Assembly: GCF_008017545.1 (NCBI RefSeq)
Contig: NZ_VRTZ01000001.1
Span: forward strand, 702,081 to 766,080
Origin: Homoserinibacter sp. GY 40078
Lineage (GTDB): Bacteria > Actinomycetota > Actinomycetes > Actinomycetales > Microbacteriaceae
Direction of reading: 5' to 3'
DNA: 64,000 nucleotides
Within the stretch, counting starts at the first letter, position 1. The number at the start of each line of letters is the position of its first letter. Below the pieces are notes generated by a model. That model saw nothing but the letters and a program-made list of their open reading frames with translations, had not been told where the DNA came from and ran no database searches. Both the position numbers and the translations under genes were made by a program. Below are positions 26,247 to 34,362 of this stretch, one piece after another.

Positions 26247-27472
26247 GTGCCGGCGCCGCCTCCGAGACCGCGCGCTACCTTGCGCAGGCCGACGAGTTCG
26301 GCGCGCACAACTACCACCCGCTGCCGATCGTGGTGGCTGAGGCGTTCGGCGCCTGGGTGACCGACGTCGAAGGCAAGAGGTACCTCGACTGCCTCGCCGC
26401 CTACTCCGCGCTCAACTTCGGGCACGGGCATCCGGTGCTCGTCGACGCGGCCAAGGCCCAGCTCGACCGCCTGACCCTCACGAGCCGGGCGTTCCACAAC
26501 GATCGCCTCGGACCCTTCCTCGAGGGGCTCGCGCGGCTCGCCGGCAAAGAGATGGTGCTCCCGATGAACACGGGGGCCGAGGCCGTGGAGTCGGCGATCA
26601 AGGTCGCCCGCGCGTGGGGCTACCGCGTGAAGGGGGTCGAACACGATCGCGCCACGATCGTCGTCGCGAACGGCAACTTCCACGGCCGCACCACCACCAT
26701 CGTGAGCTTCTCGGACGATCCGGACGCGCGCGCCGACTTCGGCCCCTATACGCCCGGATTCGTCTCGGTGCCCTACGGAGACGCGGATGCGCTCGCCGCC
26801 GCGGTCGACGACGACACCGTCGCCGTGCTCATCGAGCCCATCCAGGGCGAGGCGGGCATCGTGATCCCGCCCGACGGGTACCTGGCGGCGGTGCGCCGCA
26901 TCACGCGCGAGAGGAACGTGCTCTTCATCGCCGACGAGATCCAGTCCGGCCTCGGACGCACGGGCGCGACGTTCCATTGCGAGAACGTCGGCGTGATCCC
27001 GGACCTCTACCTGCTCGGCAAGGCGCTCGGCGGCGGGATCGTGCCGGTCAGTGCGGTCGTAGGCGACGCATCCGTGCTCGGGGTGCTGCGTCCGGGGGAG
27101 CACGGGTCGACCTTCGGCGGCAACCCGCTCGCCGCCGCGGTGGGGCTCGCGGTCGTCGGCCTGCTGGAGTCGGGCGACTACCAGCGGCGCGCGGCGGCGC
27201 TCGGCGCCCGGATGCGGCAGCGGCTCGACGCGCTCGTGGGCCGCGGTGTCGTCGAGGTGCGGTCGGCGGGGCTCTGGGCGGGGGTCGACATCGACCCCGC
27301 GCTCGCGACCGGACGTGAGGTCGCGGAGCGGCTCGCCGAACGAGGCGTGCTCGCGAAGGACACCCACGGGTCGACCATCCGCCTCGCCCCGCCGATCGTG
27401 GTGGAGCCCGAGGAGCTCGACTGGGCCGTCGACCAGCTGGAGGCGGTGCTCGCCGAGCTGGCATCCGCCTAG
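26243..27472 (+). CDS. rocD: Ornithine aminotransferase
   Basis: A 409-residue class III PLP aminotransferase: ornithine + 2-oxoglutarate to glutamate-5-semialdehyde + glutamate. Motifs: YLDCLAAYSALNFGHGHP, MNTGAEAVESAIKVAR, NGNFHGRTTTIVSFSDDP, EPIQGEAGI, FIADEIQSGLGRTG and the Schiff-base Lys260 in LLGKALGGGIVPVSA. Length and motifs fit OAT well. It is translationally coupled (ATGA) to the DDAH-like enzyme. With putA 3 kb upstream this gives an arginine/ornithine to P5C to glutamate route. Confidence 0.93.
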   Translation: MSAGAASETARYLAQADEFGAHNYHPLPIVVAEAFGAWVTDVEGKRYLDCLAAYSALNFGHGHPVLVDAAKAQLDRLTLTSRAFHNDRLGPFLEGLARLAGKEMVLPMNTGAEAVESAIKVARAWGYRVKGVEHDRATIVVANGNFHGRTTTIVSFSDDPDARADFGPYTPGFVSVPYGDADALAAAVDDDTVAVLIEPIQGEAGIVIPPDGYLAAVRRITRERNVLFIADEIQSGLGRTGATFHCENVGVIPDLYLLGKALGGGIVPVSAVVGDASVLGVLRPGEHGSTFGGNPLAAAVGLAVVGLLESGDYQRRAAALGARMRQRLDALVGRGVVEVRSAGLWAGVDIDPALATGREVAERLAERGVLAKDTHGSTIRLAPPIVVEPEELDWAVDQLEAVLAELASA

Positions 27473-27491
27473 CCCCCGCCCCCGCCCTCGA

Positions 27492-27561
27492 CCCCGTGAG
27501 AGTACGCACTTGTGCGTACTCTCACGCGTCGGGGTACGCAGAAGTGCGTACTCTCACGGGG
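27492..27561. repeat. Palindromic repeat cluster (REP/BIME-like)
   Basis: A 20-bp arm CCCCGTGAGAGTACGCACTT (27492-27511) has a perfect reverse complement at 27542-27561. Within it, GTGAGAGTACGCAC (27496-27509) and GTGCGTACTCTCAC (27512-27525) form a second perfect palindrome with a TT loop. Three copies of one 14-bp core thus occur in 70 bp between rocD and the next gene. It may serve as a terminator and looks like a dispersed extragenic repeat. Confidence 0.85.
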
Positions 27562-27605
27562 ATGAGAGCCCGGCGCGGCGGGGGCGCGCGGCGTAGCGTG
27601 GGAGC

Positions 27606-28724
27606 GTGTCTGTGCTGACCCCTGAGCTGCTCGAGCGCATCCGCTCGCGCGCCGCCGCCTACGACCGCGACAACGCCTTCTTCGACGAGGATCTCGCCGA
27701 GCTCCGTGAGGCGGGGTACCTGCGTCCGCGGAGCCTCCTCGAGAGCGTCCGCGATCAGCGGCTGCTCGCCGCCTACGCACCCGCGACGGCGCTCGCGGTC
27801 AACATGCACCTCGTGGTGGTCGGCATCGCGCGCACGCTCGCCGACCGCGGCGACGACTCCCTCGCGTGGGTGCTCGCGGATGCGGAGGCCGGCGAGCTCT
27901 TCGCCTTCGGCAACAGCGAGCCCGGCAACGACCTGGTCATGTGGGACTCGCTCACCGTCGCCGAACGCGCGGAGACCCCCGTCGCCGGTTACGCCTTCAC
28001 CGGCACGAAGATCTTCACCTCGCTCGCGCCCGCATGGACGCGCCTGATCGTGTTCGGCAAGCAGACCGACGGGCCTGACGGCCCTCGGCTCGTGCATGGC
28101 ATCCTCACTCGCGACGACGCCGGGGTCACCACCCTCGACGACTGGGACACCCTCGGGATGCGCGCCACGCAGTCTCGCACCACGAAGCTCGACCACGCGG
28201 TCATCCCGGACGACCGCATCGTGCGCTTCCTTCCGGTGGGCCCCAACGCCGACCCGTTCATCTTCGCCCTGTTCGCCAACTTCCTGACCCTCATCGCCGC
28301 CGTCTACGCGGGCATCGCCGACCGCGCACTCGAGCTCGCGGTCGAGGCGTCGCAGAAACGCACGAGCCTCAAGAACGGCGGGGCAGCCTATGCCGCGGAT
28401 CCCGACATCCGGTGGCGTGCCGCCGACGCCGCTCTCGCGCTCGACGCCCTCGCCCCGCAGCTCGAGACGATCGCGGCCGACGTCGACGGCCTCGCGGATC
28501 GCGGCGCGCGTTGGTTCCGCGACCTCACGGGCGTGAAGCACCGCTCCACCGAGACCGCGCGCTACGTCGTCGATCAGGCGATGCGCCTGGCCGGCGGAGG
28601 CGGTTATCGCTCCTCGAGCGAACTCGTGCGGCTGCAGCGCGATGTGCTGGCAGGCATCTACCACCCCTCCGACACCGAGTCGGTGCACGCGACGGTCGCC
28701 ACGAACCTCTTCGGGCCGATCTGA
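27606..28724 (+). CDS. Acyl-CoA dehydrogenase-like flavoprotein
   Basis: A 372-residue protein with the acyl-CoA dehydrogenase fold: helical N-terminus (LAELREAGYLRPRSLL), beta middle domain (FAFGNSEPGND, YAFTGTKIFTSLAPAWTRLIVFGK, DDWDTLGMRATQSRTTKLDHAVIPDD) and helical C-terminus (AAVYAGIADRALELAVEASQ, AMRLAGGGGYRSSSELVRLQRDVLAGIYHPSDTE). The last stretch binds FAD in this family. Substrate unknown; many such paralogues act on acyl-CoA, while others are monooxygenases. The GTG at 27606 has TAGCGT 6 nt upstream: leaderless. No etf or thiolase gene is adjacent. Confidence 0.82.
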   Translation: MSVLTPELLERIRSRAAAYDRDNAFFDEDLAELREAGYLRPRSLLESVRDQRLLAAYAPATALAVNMHLVVVGIARTLADRGDDSLAWVLADAEAGELFAFGNSEPGNDLVMWDSLTVAERAETPVAGYAFTGTKIFTSLAPAWTRLIVFGKQTDGPDGPRLVHGILTRDDAGVTTLDDWDTLGMRATQSRTTKLDHAVIPDDRIVRFLPVGPNADPFIFALFANFLTLIAAVYAGIADRALELAVEASQKRTSLKNGGAAYAADPDIRWRAADAALALDALAPQLETIAADVDGLADRGARWFRDLTGVKHRSTETARYVVDQAMRLAGGGGYRSSSELVRLQRDVLAGIYHPSDTESVHATVATNLFGPI

Positions 28725-28752
28725 GTCCCCTCCGTCCGGCTAATCTGACCCC

Positions 28753-29364
28753 ATGACCGGACCGCTCCTCTTCATCGGCGACTCGATCACCGACGCGGGT
28801 CGTCGCACCGACCCCGAGGGGCTGGGCGACGGGTACGTGCGGCGCGTCGCGGAGTCGTTCGCGCAGCGCGGCGATCAGCGCGAGATCGTCAACCGTGGCA
28901 TCTCGGGTGATCGCATCGGCGACCTCCGCGACCGGTGGGAGACCGACGTGCTCGCGCTCGCGCCGTCCACCTTGTCCGTCTACGTCGGGATCAACGACAC
29001 CTGGCGCCGCTTCGATCATGGAGTCGTGACCGAGGCCGAGCACTTCGAGGCGGTCTACCGCGGGATGCTCGAGGAGGCTGTCGCCGGATCCGCTCCCCGC
29101 CTCGTGCTCGTCGAGCCGTTCCTCACACCGGTCCGCGACGAACAGCACGAATGGCTGGGTGATCTGGAGGGCAAACGCGACGCGGTCGCCGCCCTCGCGA
29201 GTGCGTTCCAGGCGGCGTTCGTGCCGCTGCACCGCATCCTCACGAACGCCGCCGCCCACCACGGGCCGGAGGCGATCGCGGCGGACGGGGTGCACCCCAC
29301 GCCCCTCGGATCCGAGCTGATCGCCGAGGCGTGGGAGGCCGCGGAGGGTTCGATCGACCGCTGA
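28753..29364 (+). CDS. SGNH/GDSL-type esterase
   Basis: A 203-residue hydrolase of the SGNH fold: block I FIGDSITDAGR (nucleophile Ser about residue 11), Gly in block II (VNRGISGD), Asn in YVGINDTWRR and block V DGVHPTPLG with Asp and His. No signal peptide, so it is cytoplasmic; likely a carbohydrate-ester or lipid esterase (acetylxylan-esterase-like or TAP-like). The ATG at 28753 has TAATCT (28741-28746) exactly 6 nt upstream. Confidence 0.9.
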   Translation: MTGPLLFIGDSITDAGRRTDPEGLGDGYVRRVAESFAQRGDQREIVNRGISGDRIGDLRDRWETDVLALAPSTLSVYVGINDTWRRFDHGVVTEAEHFEAVYRGMLEEAVAGSAPRLVLVEPFLTPVRDEQHEWLGDLEGKRDAVAALASAFQAAFVPLHRILTNAAAHHGPEAIAADGVHPTPLGSELIAEAWEAAEGSIDR

Positions 29365-29405
29365 CCGGCTGTGCCTCGGGCGCCACACCCGGCAGGATGG
29401 GTGTC

Positions 29406-30296
29406 ATGTTCGATCTCCCACTGCAGCCGATCACCGTAGGTACCTCCGGGTTGGGCAAGCGCCCCGGAGCCGATCTCGGTCTCGCCAAGGCGATTCTCAC
29501 GTCGCGGTTCCGGCAGGCGGACACCTCGAACAACTATTCCGATGGTGAGAGCGAGCGGACGCTCGGCGTCGCCATCCGCGAACTCGGCGGCCTTCCCGAT
29601 GACCACGTGGTCTTCTCGAAGGGCGACCAGGACCCGGTGACCGGCGCGTTCACGGGCGACCGGATGCGGCGCTCCTTCGAGGAGTCGACCTCCCGCCTCG
29701 GCCTCGAGACGCTGCCGCTCTACCAGCTGCACGATCCGTACTCGATCTCGGTGTCGCAGGCGATGGCCCCGGGTGGTGCGGTCGATGTGCTGCTGCGGCT
29801 GCGGGAGGAAGGGCGGATCGGCGCGATCGGCGTCGCCGCGGGCACGCTCGCGCTCATGGAGGAGTACGTGCGTACCGACGTCTTCGACGTCGTGCTCACC
29901 CACAACCGATACACGGTGGTCGACCGTTCGGCGAACACCCTCATCGACCTCGCGACCGAGCGCGGCATGACCGTCTTCAACGCGGCACCGTTCGGCGCGG
30001 GCATCCTCGCGGGTGGGAACTTCCGCGGCCAGACCTACGGTTACGCCCAGCCGAGCCCCGAGTTCCTCGCGCACATCGACGCGTACCGGGCCCTCTGCGC
30101 CGAGTGGGGGGTCGACCCCGCGACGGCGGCGCTGCACTTCTCGATGCGCGATCCGCGGATCCACACGACGGTGGTCGGGATCAACTCGGTCCAGCGCCTC
30201 GACGAGCTCGGCGCGCACGCCGATGCGGTCATCGACGTGGAGTTCTGGGCCGCACTGGATGCCCTCGGCGAGCCGCCGGAGTCGCCGACCGACTGA
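29406..30296 (+). CDS. Aldo-keto reductase (dehydrogenase-like)
   Basis: A 296-residue AKR barrel. The N-terminus VGTSGLGKRPG, the Asp/Tyr region FRQADTSNNYSDGESE, Lys in VVFSKGDQD and His in LYQLHDPY are the tetrad positions. The C-terminal HTTVVGINSVQRLDELGAHA is the coenzyme-binding end. It is close to D-threo-aldose/L-fucose dehydrogenase-like AKRs; substrate unknown. The ATG at 29406 has CAGGAT (29393-29398) 7 nt upstream, a weaker box than its neighbours. It converges on the binding-protein gene. Confidence 0.85.
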   Translation: MFDLPLQPITVGTSGLGKRPGADLGLAKAILTSRFRQADTSNNYSDGESERTLGVAIRELGGLPDDHVVFSKGDQDPVTGAFTGDRMRRSFEESTSRLGLETLPLYQLHDPYSISVSQAMAPGGAVDVLLRLREEGRIGAIGVAAGTLALMEEYVRTDVFDVVLTHNRYTVVDRSANTLIDLATERGMTVFNAAPFGAGILAGGNFRGQTYGYAQPSPEFLAHIDAYRALCAEWGVDPATAALHFSMRDPRIHTTVVGINSVQRLDELGAHADAVIDVEFWAALDALGEPPESPTD

Positions 30297-30305
30297 CGTC
30301 GGCCC

Positions 30306-31415
30306 TCAGGGCTTCGCGTACACGGCGCGCGCGAGGGCGTCGAGCACGAGAGCGGAGCGCGGGCCGAAGCTGAGTATCTCGGCATCCGCCATGTCGACGA
30401 AGCGGCGGTGCTGGCCTGCCGTGGTGAGAGCGATCGCGGGCTTCGCGGCGAGCAGGCCGTCGACCCCTCCCGCGGAGCTGAGCCCGTCGGTCATCACGAG
30501 GATGAGGTCGGGATCCGCCTCGATCATCGCTTCGTCGGTCATCGGGCGCGAGCCCTCCCAGCCGAGCTCGGACGCGACATCCCGCGCGCCGAGGGCCTCG
30601 ATGAGGTGGTCGGCACCCGACTCCTGACCGAAGAGGTAGTAGATGCCCGAGGATCCGCGCAGGTAGAGGAACATCACGCGCAGCTTGTCGGCGGGATCGG
30701 TCGGCGCGATCTCGGTGATCTGCGCGACGGTGTCGGCGACCTCGGCCGCGATCCGGTCGCCGAGGGCGGCACCCGCTTCCGGTACCCCGAGCGCCGCGCC
30801 GACGTCGCGCGCGAGCGTCGACGCCCCCTCGAAGCTCGCCTCGTTGTCGAGGAACACGACGGTCACCCCCGAGCTGCGCAGCTGCTCGAGCACGTCGCGC
30901 GGACCGACCGTGCCGTCCGTGATGATGAGCGTCGGACGAAGCGCGAGCACGCTCTCGGCGCTCACCGAGTGGGCACCGGAGGTGACGATCGGGAGGTCCT
31001 CGACGCCAGGGAACTGCGTCGACATGTCGCGGCCGACGAGCGAATCCCCGAGCCCGAGGCCCCACACGGTCGCCGCGAGCGACCCGGCGATGTCGAGGGC
31101 GATGATCCGGGACGTGTCGGTGACTTGCACCTCGCGCTCGCCGTCGGGGTCGTGCGAGACGATCGTCGCGGGGAGCGTCTGCGCGGGATCGGTGGCGATC
31201 GGCTCGATCGCGTCAGCCGCGACGACCGCCGTGGACGGGCCCTCCGCCGCCTTCGGATCCGGGTACAGCTCGAGCTCGGTGAGCGGCGTTCGGTCGCCGG
31301 TCGGCTCGGGCGATCCGGAGTCGGACGTGCCGGAGGGGGCCGCGCATCCGGCGAGGATCGCGAGGCCTGCCAGAGCCGCGAGGCCCGCGATGGCGGGTCG
31401 GGCGGCTCGGATCAC
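30306..31415 (-). CDS. hmuT: Iron/heme ABC transporter binding lipoprotein, HmuT-like
   Basis: A 369-residue substrate-binding protein with a lipoprotein signal (AGLAALAGLAILAGCAAP; lipobox Cys about 24) and a PBP2-type BtuF/HmuT fold: SRIIALDIAGSLAATVWGLGLGDSLVGRD, LRPTLIITDGTVGP, MFLYLRGSSGIYYLFGQESGADHLIEALGARDVA. The last motif is typical of heme-binding HmuT. It acts on the outer face of the membrane. The permease and ATPase are not adjacent but 13 kb away. The GTG at 31415 has TAGAGT 6 nt upstream and a DtxR/IdeR iron box at 31435-31453, so expression should rise when iron is low. Confidence 0.85.
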   Translation of the reverse strand: MIRAARPAIAGLAALAGLAILAGCAAPSGTSDSGSPEPTGDRTPLTELELYPDPKAAEGPSTAVVAADAIEPIATDPAQTLPATIVSHDPDGEREVQVTDTSRIIALDIAGSLAATVWGLGLGDSLVGRDMSTQFPGVEDLPIVTSGAHSVSAESVLALRPTLIITDGTVGPRDVLEQLRSSGVTVVFLDNEASFEGASTLARDVGAALGVPEAGAALGDRIAAEVADTVAQITEIAPTDPADKLRVMFLYLRGSSGIYYLFGQESGADHLIEALGARDVASELGWEGSRPMTDEAMIEADPDLILVMTDGLSSAGGVDGLLAAKPAIALTTAGQHRRFVDMADAEILSFGPRSALVLDALARAVYAKP

Positions 31416-31434
31416 GCGACAACTCTAGGCGAGA

Positions 31435-31453
31435 TGAGGTGAGCCTAACCTGA
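31435..31453 (-). promoter_or_regulatory. DtxR/IdeR iron box upstream of hmuT
   Basis: The 19-bp site TGAGGTGAGCCTAACCTGA matches the consensus TTAGGTTAGSCTAACCTAA at 16 of 19 positions. It lies 8 bp upstream of the hmuT -10 box (31422-31427 on the minus strand), where bound repressor would exclude RNA polymerase. Confidence 0.85.
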
Positions 31454-31531
31454 GCGTGAGAATCGACCCGACTTGTCGATTTCCCAGCACGCGTGAGGCG
31501 GACGTCCAGGCAGCGTTCCTAGCATGAGTCT

Positions 31532-31640
31532 CGTTCCCGCGGCGGCGCTGTGGTGGTCGCCGCCGCGGGAGATCCCCCCGGAGCGGTTCTCGCTCCTTCA
31601 ACGGCCCGCCCCGGCCCCTCCTCGGCGGGCCGTTCTTCTG
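31532..31640 (+). ncRNA. Candidate structured small RNA with intrinsic terminator
   Basis: TAGCAT (31520-31525) would start transcription near 31532. The RNA then holds a 13-bp hairpin (31535-31547 with 31558-31570), a 6-bp hairpin GGAGCG/CGCTCC (about 31580-31596) and a 10-bp GC stem ACGGCCCGCC (31601-31610) with GGCGGGCCGT (31624-31633) followed by TTCTTCT. That is a normal small-RNA layout. An overlapping reading frame contains two tandem Trp codons, so an attenuator-like leader is the alternative. The rest of the 317-bp gap holds the iron box and the downstream promoter. Confidence 0.4.
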
Positions 31641-31732
31641 CGTTCGGGATGTTCAGCAGCATTCCGGAGCCGCGGTCCGAATCGCCCTGCACGCGAAACA
31701 ACGGCGCAACATCGTCAACGTAGGCTCATGTC

Positions 31733-33439
31733 ATGGGCGACCTTTTCGAAGGCTATGGCGCCGTCGCCACACGCCGGCGGGGCGCTTCCCCGTGGGACGA
31801 GATGTTCGCGGGCCCGGCCACAACCCGCGCCGCGTATCGCGACATCCACGCCGCGCTCGCCCGAATGACGCAGGAGGAGCTGCGCGGCCGCACCGAGTCG
31901 CTCGCCAACTCCTACCTGGCGCAGGGCGTCACTTTCGACTTCGCGGGTGAGGAGCGACCCTTCCCCCTCGACGCGGTGCCGAGGGTCATCGAGCAGGCCG
32001 AGTGGTCGAGGGTCGAGGCGGGCGTCAAGCAGCGGGTGAAGGCGCTCGAGGCCTTCCTCTCGGATGTCTACGGCACGCAGCGAGCGGTTCTCGACGGGGT
32101 CATCCCGGCGAGCCTCATCAGCTCGTCGAGCCACTTCCACCGCGAGGCCGCCGGGATCGAGCCGGCGAACGGCGTGCGGATCCAGGTGTCGGGCATCGAC
32201 CTCATCCGTGACGAGCAGGGCGGGTGGCGCGTCCTCGAAGACAACGTGCGCGTGCCGAGCGGCGTCTCGTACGTGATCTCTAACCGACGCGTGATGGCGC
32301 AGACTCTGCCGGAGCTGTTCGTCTCCATGCGGGTGCGACCCGTGGGCGACTATCCTCAGCGGCTGCTGGGGGCGCTGCGTGCGGCGGCCCCGGACGGCAT
32401 CGAGGATCCGACGGTCGTGGTGCTCACGCCCGGCGTCTACAACTCGGCCTACTTCGAGCACACACTGCTCGCGCGCCTCATGGGTGTCGAACTCGTGGAG
32501 GGGCGCGACCTGTACTGCTCCGGCGGTCGGGTCTTCATGCGCACGACCGCGGGGCCGACCCGCGTGGATGTCATCTACCGCCGCGTCGACGACGAGTTCC
32601 TCGATCCGCTGCAGTTCCGGGCGGATTCGATGCTCGGGTCTCCGGGTCTCATGCTCGCGGCGCGTCTCGGGAACGTGACGATCGCGAACGCGGTCGGCAA
32701 CGGCGTCGCCGACGACAAGCTCGTGTACACCTATCTGCCCGACCTGATCCGGTACTACCTGGGTGAGGATGCGATCCTGCCGAACGTGCAGACGTGGCGG
32801 CTGGAGGAGCCGGGCGCGCTCGAGGAAGTGCTCGATCGGCTCGACGAGCTGGTGATCAAGCCGGTGGATGGCTCGGGCGGCAAGGGCCTCGTGGTCGGGC
32901 CGGATGCGTCGAAGACGCAGCTGGACGATCTGCGGGCGCGGCTGCGTCGTGATCCGCGTGGCTGGATCGCGCAGCCGGTGGTGCAGCTGTCGACGATCCC
33001 GACGCTCGTCGACGACGGGTTGCGGCCTCGGCACGCGGACCTGCGACCGTTCGCGGTGAACGACGGATCCGACATCTGGGTGCTGCCCGGCGGGCTCACG
33101 CGCGTGGCGCTGCCGGAGGGGCAGCTCGTGGTGAACAGCTCGCAGGGTGGCGGCTCGAAGGACACCTGGGTCGTGGGTTCGGCGCCGCTCGTCTCGCACG
33201 ATCACAACATCCAGGGCCTCGTGGCGGAGCAGGCGGCGGTGACCCAGGCGATCCCGATCATCGTGGAGCCGCACCTGCAGGACCACAACCCCCAGGACAC
33301 CGTCCGTCAAGACCAGCAGCAGCAACAGCAGCAGTCGGTGGGTGCCATAGACATGGCTACGGACCCAGAGACACCGCCGCGCGGGTATCCCACGAGCCAT
33401 AGCCATGTCTACGGCGAGGAAGGCACAGCAGAATGCTGA
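31733..33439 (+). CDS. Circularly permuted type 2 ATP-grasp protein
   Basis: A 568-residue protein of the circularly permuted ATP-grasp type 2 family: VEAGVKQRVKALEAFLSDVYG, FHREAAGIEPANGVRIQVSGIDLIRDEQGGWRVLEDN, VPSGVSYVISNRR, LVIKPVDGSGGKGLVVGP and HADLRPFAVNDGSDIWVLPGGLTRVAL. It is predicted to form peptide or amide bonds with ATP in the cytoplasm. It heads an overlapping trio with alpha-E and transglutaminase genes, a widespread set of undefined function. The ATG at 33433 of the next gene lies inside its last codons. The ATG at 31733 has TAGGCT 6 nt upstream. The final 60 residues are unusual: a Gln run and low complexity. Confidence 0.88.
   Translation: MGDLFEGYGAVATRRRGASPWDEMFAGPATTRAAYRDIHAALARMTQEELRGRTESLANSYLAQGVTFDFAGEERPFPLDAVPRVIEQAEWSRVEAGVKQRVKALEAFLSDVYGTQRAVLDGVIPASLISSSSHFHREAAGIEPANGVRIQVSGIDLIRDEQGGWRVLEDNVRVPSGVSYVISNRRVMAQTLPELFVSMRVRPVGDYPQRLLGALRAAAPDGIEDPTVVVLTPGVYNSAYFEHTLLARLMGVELVEGRDLYCSGGRVFMRTTAGPTRVDVIYRRVDDEFLDPLQFRADSMLGSPGLMLAARLGNVTIANAVGNGVADDKLVYTYLPDLIRYYLGEDAILPNVQTWRLEEPGALEEVLDRLDELVIKPVDGSGGKGLVVGPDASKTQLDDLRARLRRDPRGWIAQPVVQLSTIPTLVDDGLRPRHADLRPFAVNDGSDIWVLPGGLTRVALPEGQLVVNSSQGGGSKDTWVVGSAPLVSHDHNIQGLVAEQAAVTQAIPIIVEPHLQDHNPQDTVRQDQQQQQQQSVGAIDMATDPETPPRGYPTSHSHVYGEEGTAEC
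33348..33411. repeat. 12-bp inverted repeat inside the ATP-grasp tail
   Basis: TAGACATGGCTA (33348-33359) and TAGCCATGTCTA (33400-33411) are exact reverse complements flanking 40 bp. They follow a CAG/CAA-rich run (about 33313-33334) and precede the start of the alpha-E gene at 33433. The hairpin lies just before the coupled start and could affect its translation. Confidence 0.6.
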
Positions 33440-34362
33440 GTCGGATCGCGGAGAGCCTGTTCTGGATCGGGCGGTACATCGAGCGCAGCGACGGCACCGC
33501 GCGCATCCTCGACGTGCACCTGCAGCTGCTGCTCGAAGACCCCTGGATCGAAGAAAACCTCGCCTGCCGCTCGCTGCTGTCGGTCATGGGCGTGGAGGTC
33601 GGCCCCGACGAGGAACTCGAACGCGCCGACGTGCTCTCGATCCTCGCCGTCGACCGCAACCAGCCGGCATCCATCGCCTACTCTCTCGCCGCCGCACGCG
33701 AGAACGCCCGCCGCGCGCGCGAGGTCGTCTCGACCGAGCTGTGGGAGGTGCTGAACACCACCCGCAGCCGGATGCCGCGCAAGATCGCATCCGACAAGGT
33801 GCACGAGTTCTTCGGCTGGGTGCGCGAGCGGGCCGCCCTCGCCGTCGGCATCATCGAGTCGTCCGCGAGCCGCGATGAGGCCTGGAGCTTCTTCACACTC
33901 GGGCGCTCCCTCGAACGCGCCGACATGACCGCCCGGCTGCTCGCCACCCGGTCGCTCACCGAGGCGTCCGGCCCGAGCTGGACGACCATCCTCCGCTCGG
34001 TGGGGGCGTACGAGGCGTACCTGCGCACCTACCGCGGCATGCCGAGCGCGCGCAACGCCGCCGAGTTCCTTCTGCTCGACCGGCTCTTCCCCCGCAGCAT
34101 CCTCTTCTCGGTGACTCGATCCGAGCAGTGCCTCCGCGAGATCGCACCTCGAAGCGACCGGGTGGGGGTTTCGGATCATGCGCTCCGGCTGCTCGGCCAG
34201 ATCCGCTCCGAGCTCGAGTACCGCGCGATCGCCGACATCATCGAAGACCTTCCGCGCCACATGGATCAGGTGCAGGCGGCCACCAGCGCCGCCTCCGAAG
34301 TGATCCGGCAGCGGTACTTCCCGACGAACGCCGCGCCGAGCTGGGCGGGGGAGAGCACATGA
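33433..34362 (+). CDS. Alpha-E domain protein
   Basis: A 309-residue all-helical protein of the alpha-E family (LSRIAESLFWIGRYIERSDGTARILDVHLQ, ARENARRAREVVSTELWEVLNT, FFTLGRSLERADMTARLL, YRGMPSARNAAEFLLLDRLFPRSI). The family always travels with circularly permuted ATP-grasp and transglutaminase-like proteins and is thought to be a partner in peptide-bond chemistry; no activity has been shown. The start overlaps the ATP-grasp stop by 7 nt, with AGGA upstream. Confidence 0.88.
   Translation: MLSRIAESLFWIGRYIERSDGTARILDVHLQLLLEDPWIEENLACRSLLSVMGVEVGPDEELERADVLSILAVDRNQPASIAYSLAAARENARRAREVVSTELWEVLNTTRSRMPRKIASDKVHEFFGWVRERAALAVGIIESSASRDEAWSFFTLGRSLERADMTARLLATRSLTEASGPSWTTILRSVGAYEAYLRTYRGMPSARNAAEFLLLDRLFPRSILFSVTRSEQCLREIAPRSDRVGVSDHALRLLGQIRSELEYRAIADIIEDLPRHMDQVQAATSAASEVIRQRYFPTNAAPSWAGEST

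Noticed and set aside
31524-31640. trpL-like attenuator with two Trp codons
   Set aside because: Downstream genes are an ATP-grasp trio, not Trp genes, and the likely -10 box overlaps the ATG; kept only as an alternative to a small RNA.
33313-33334. CAG run as a eukaryote-like expansion or foreign DNA
   Set aside because: It is in frame, short and in a normal-composition gene; a lineage-specific tail is more likely.
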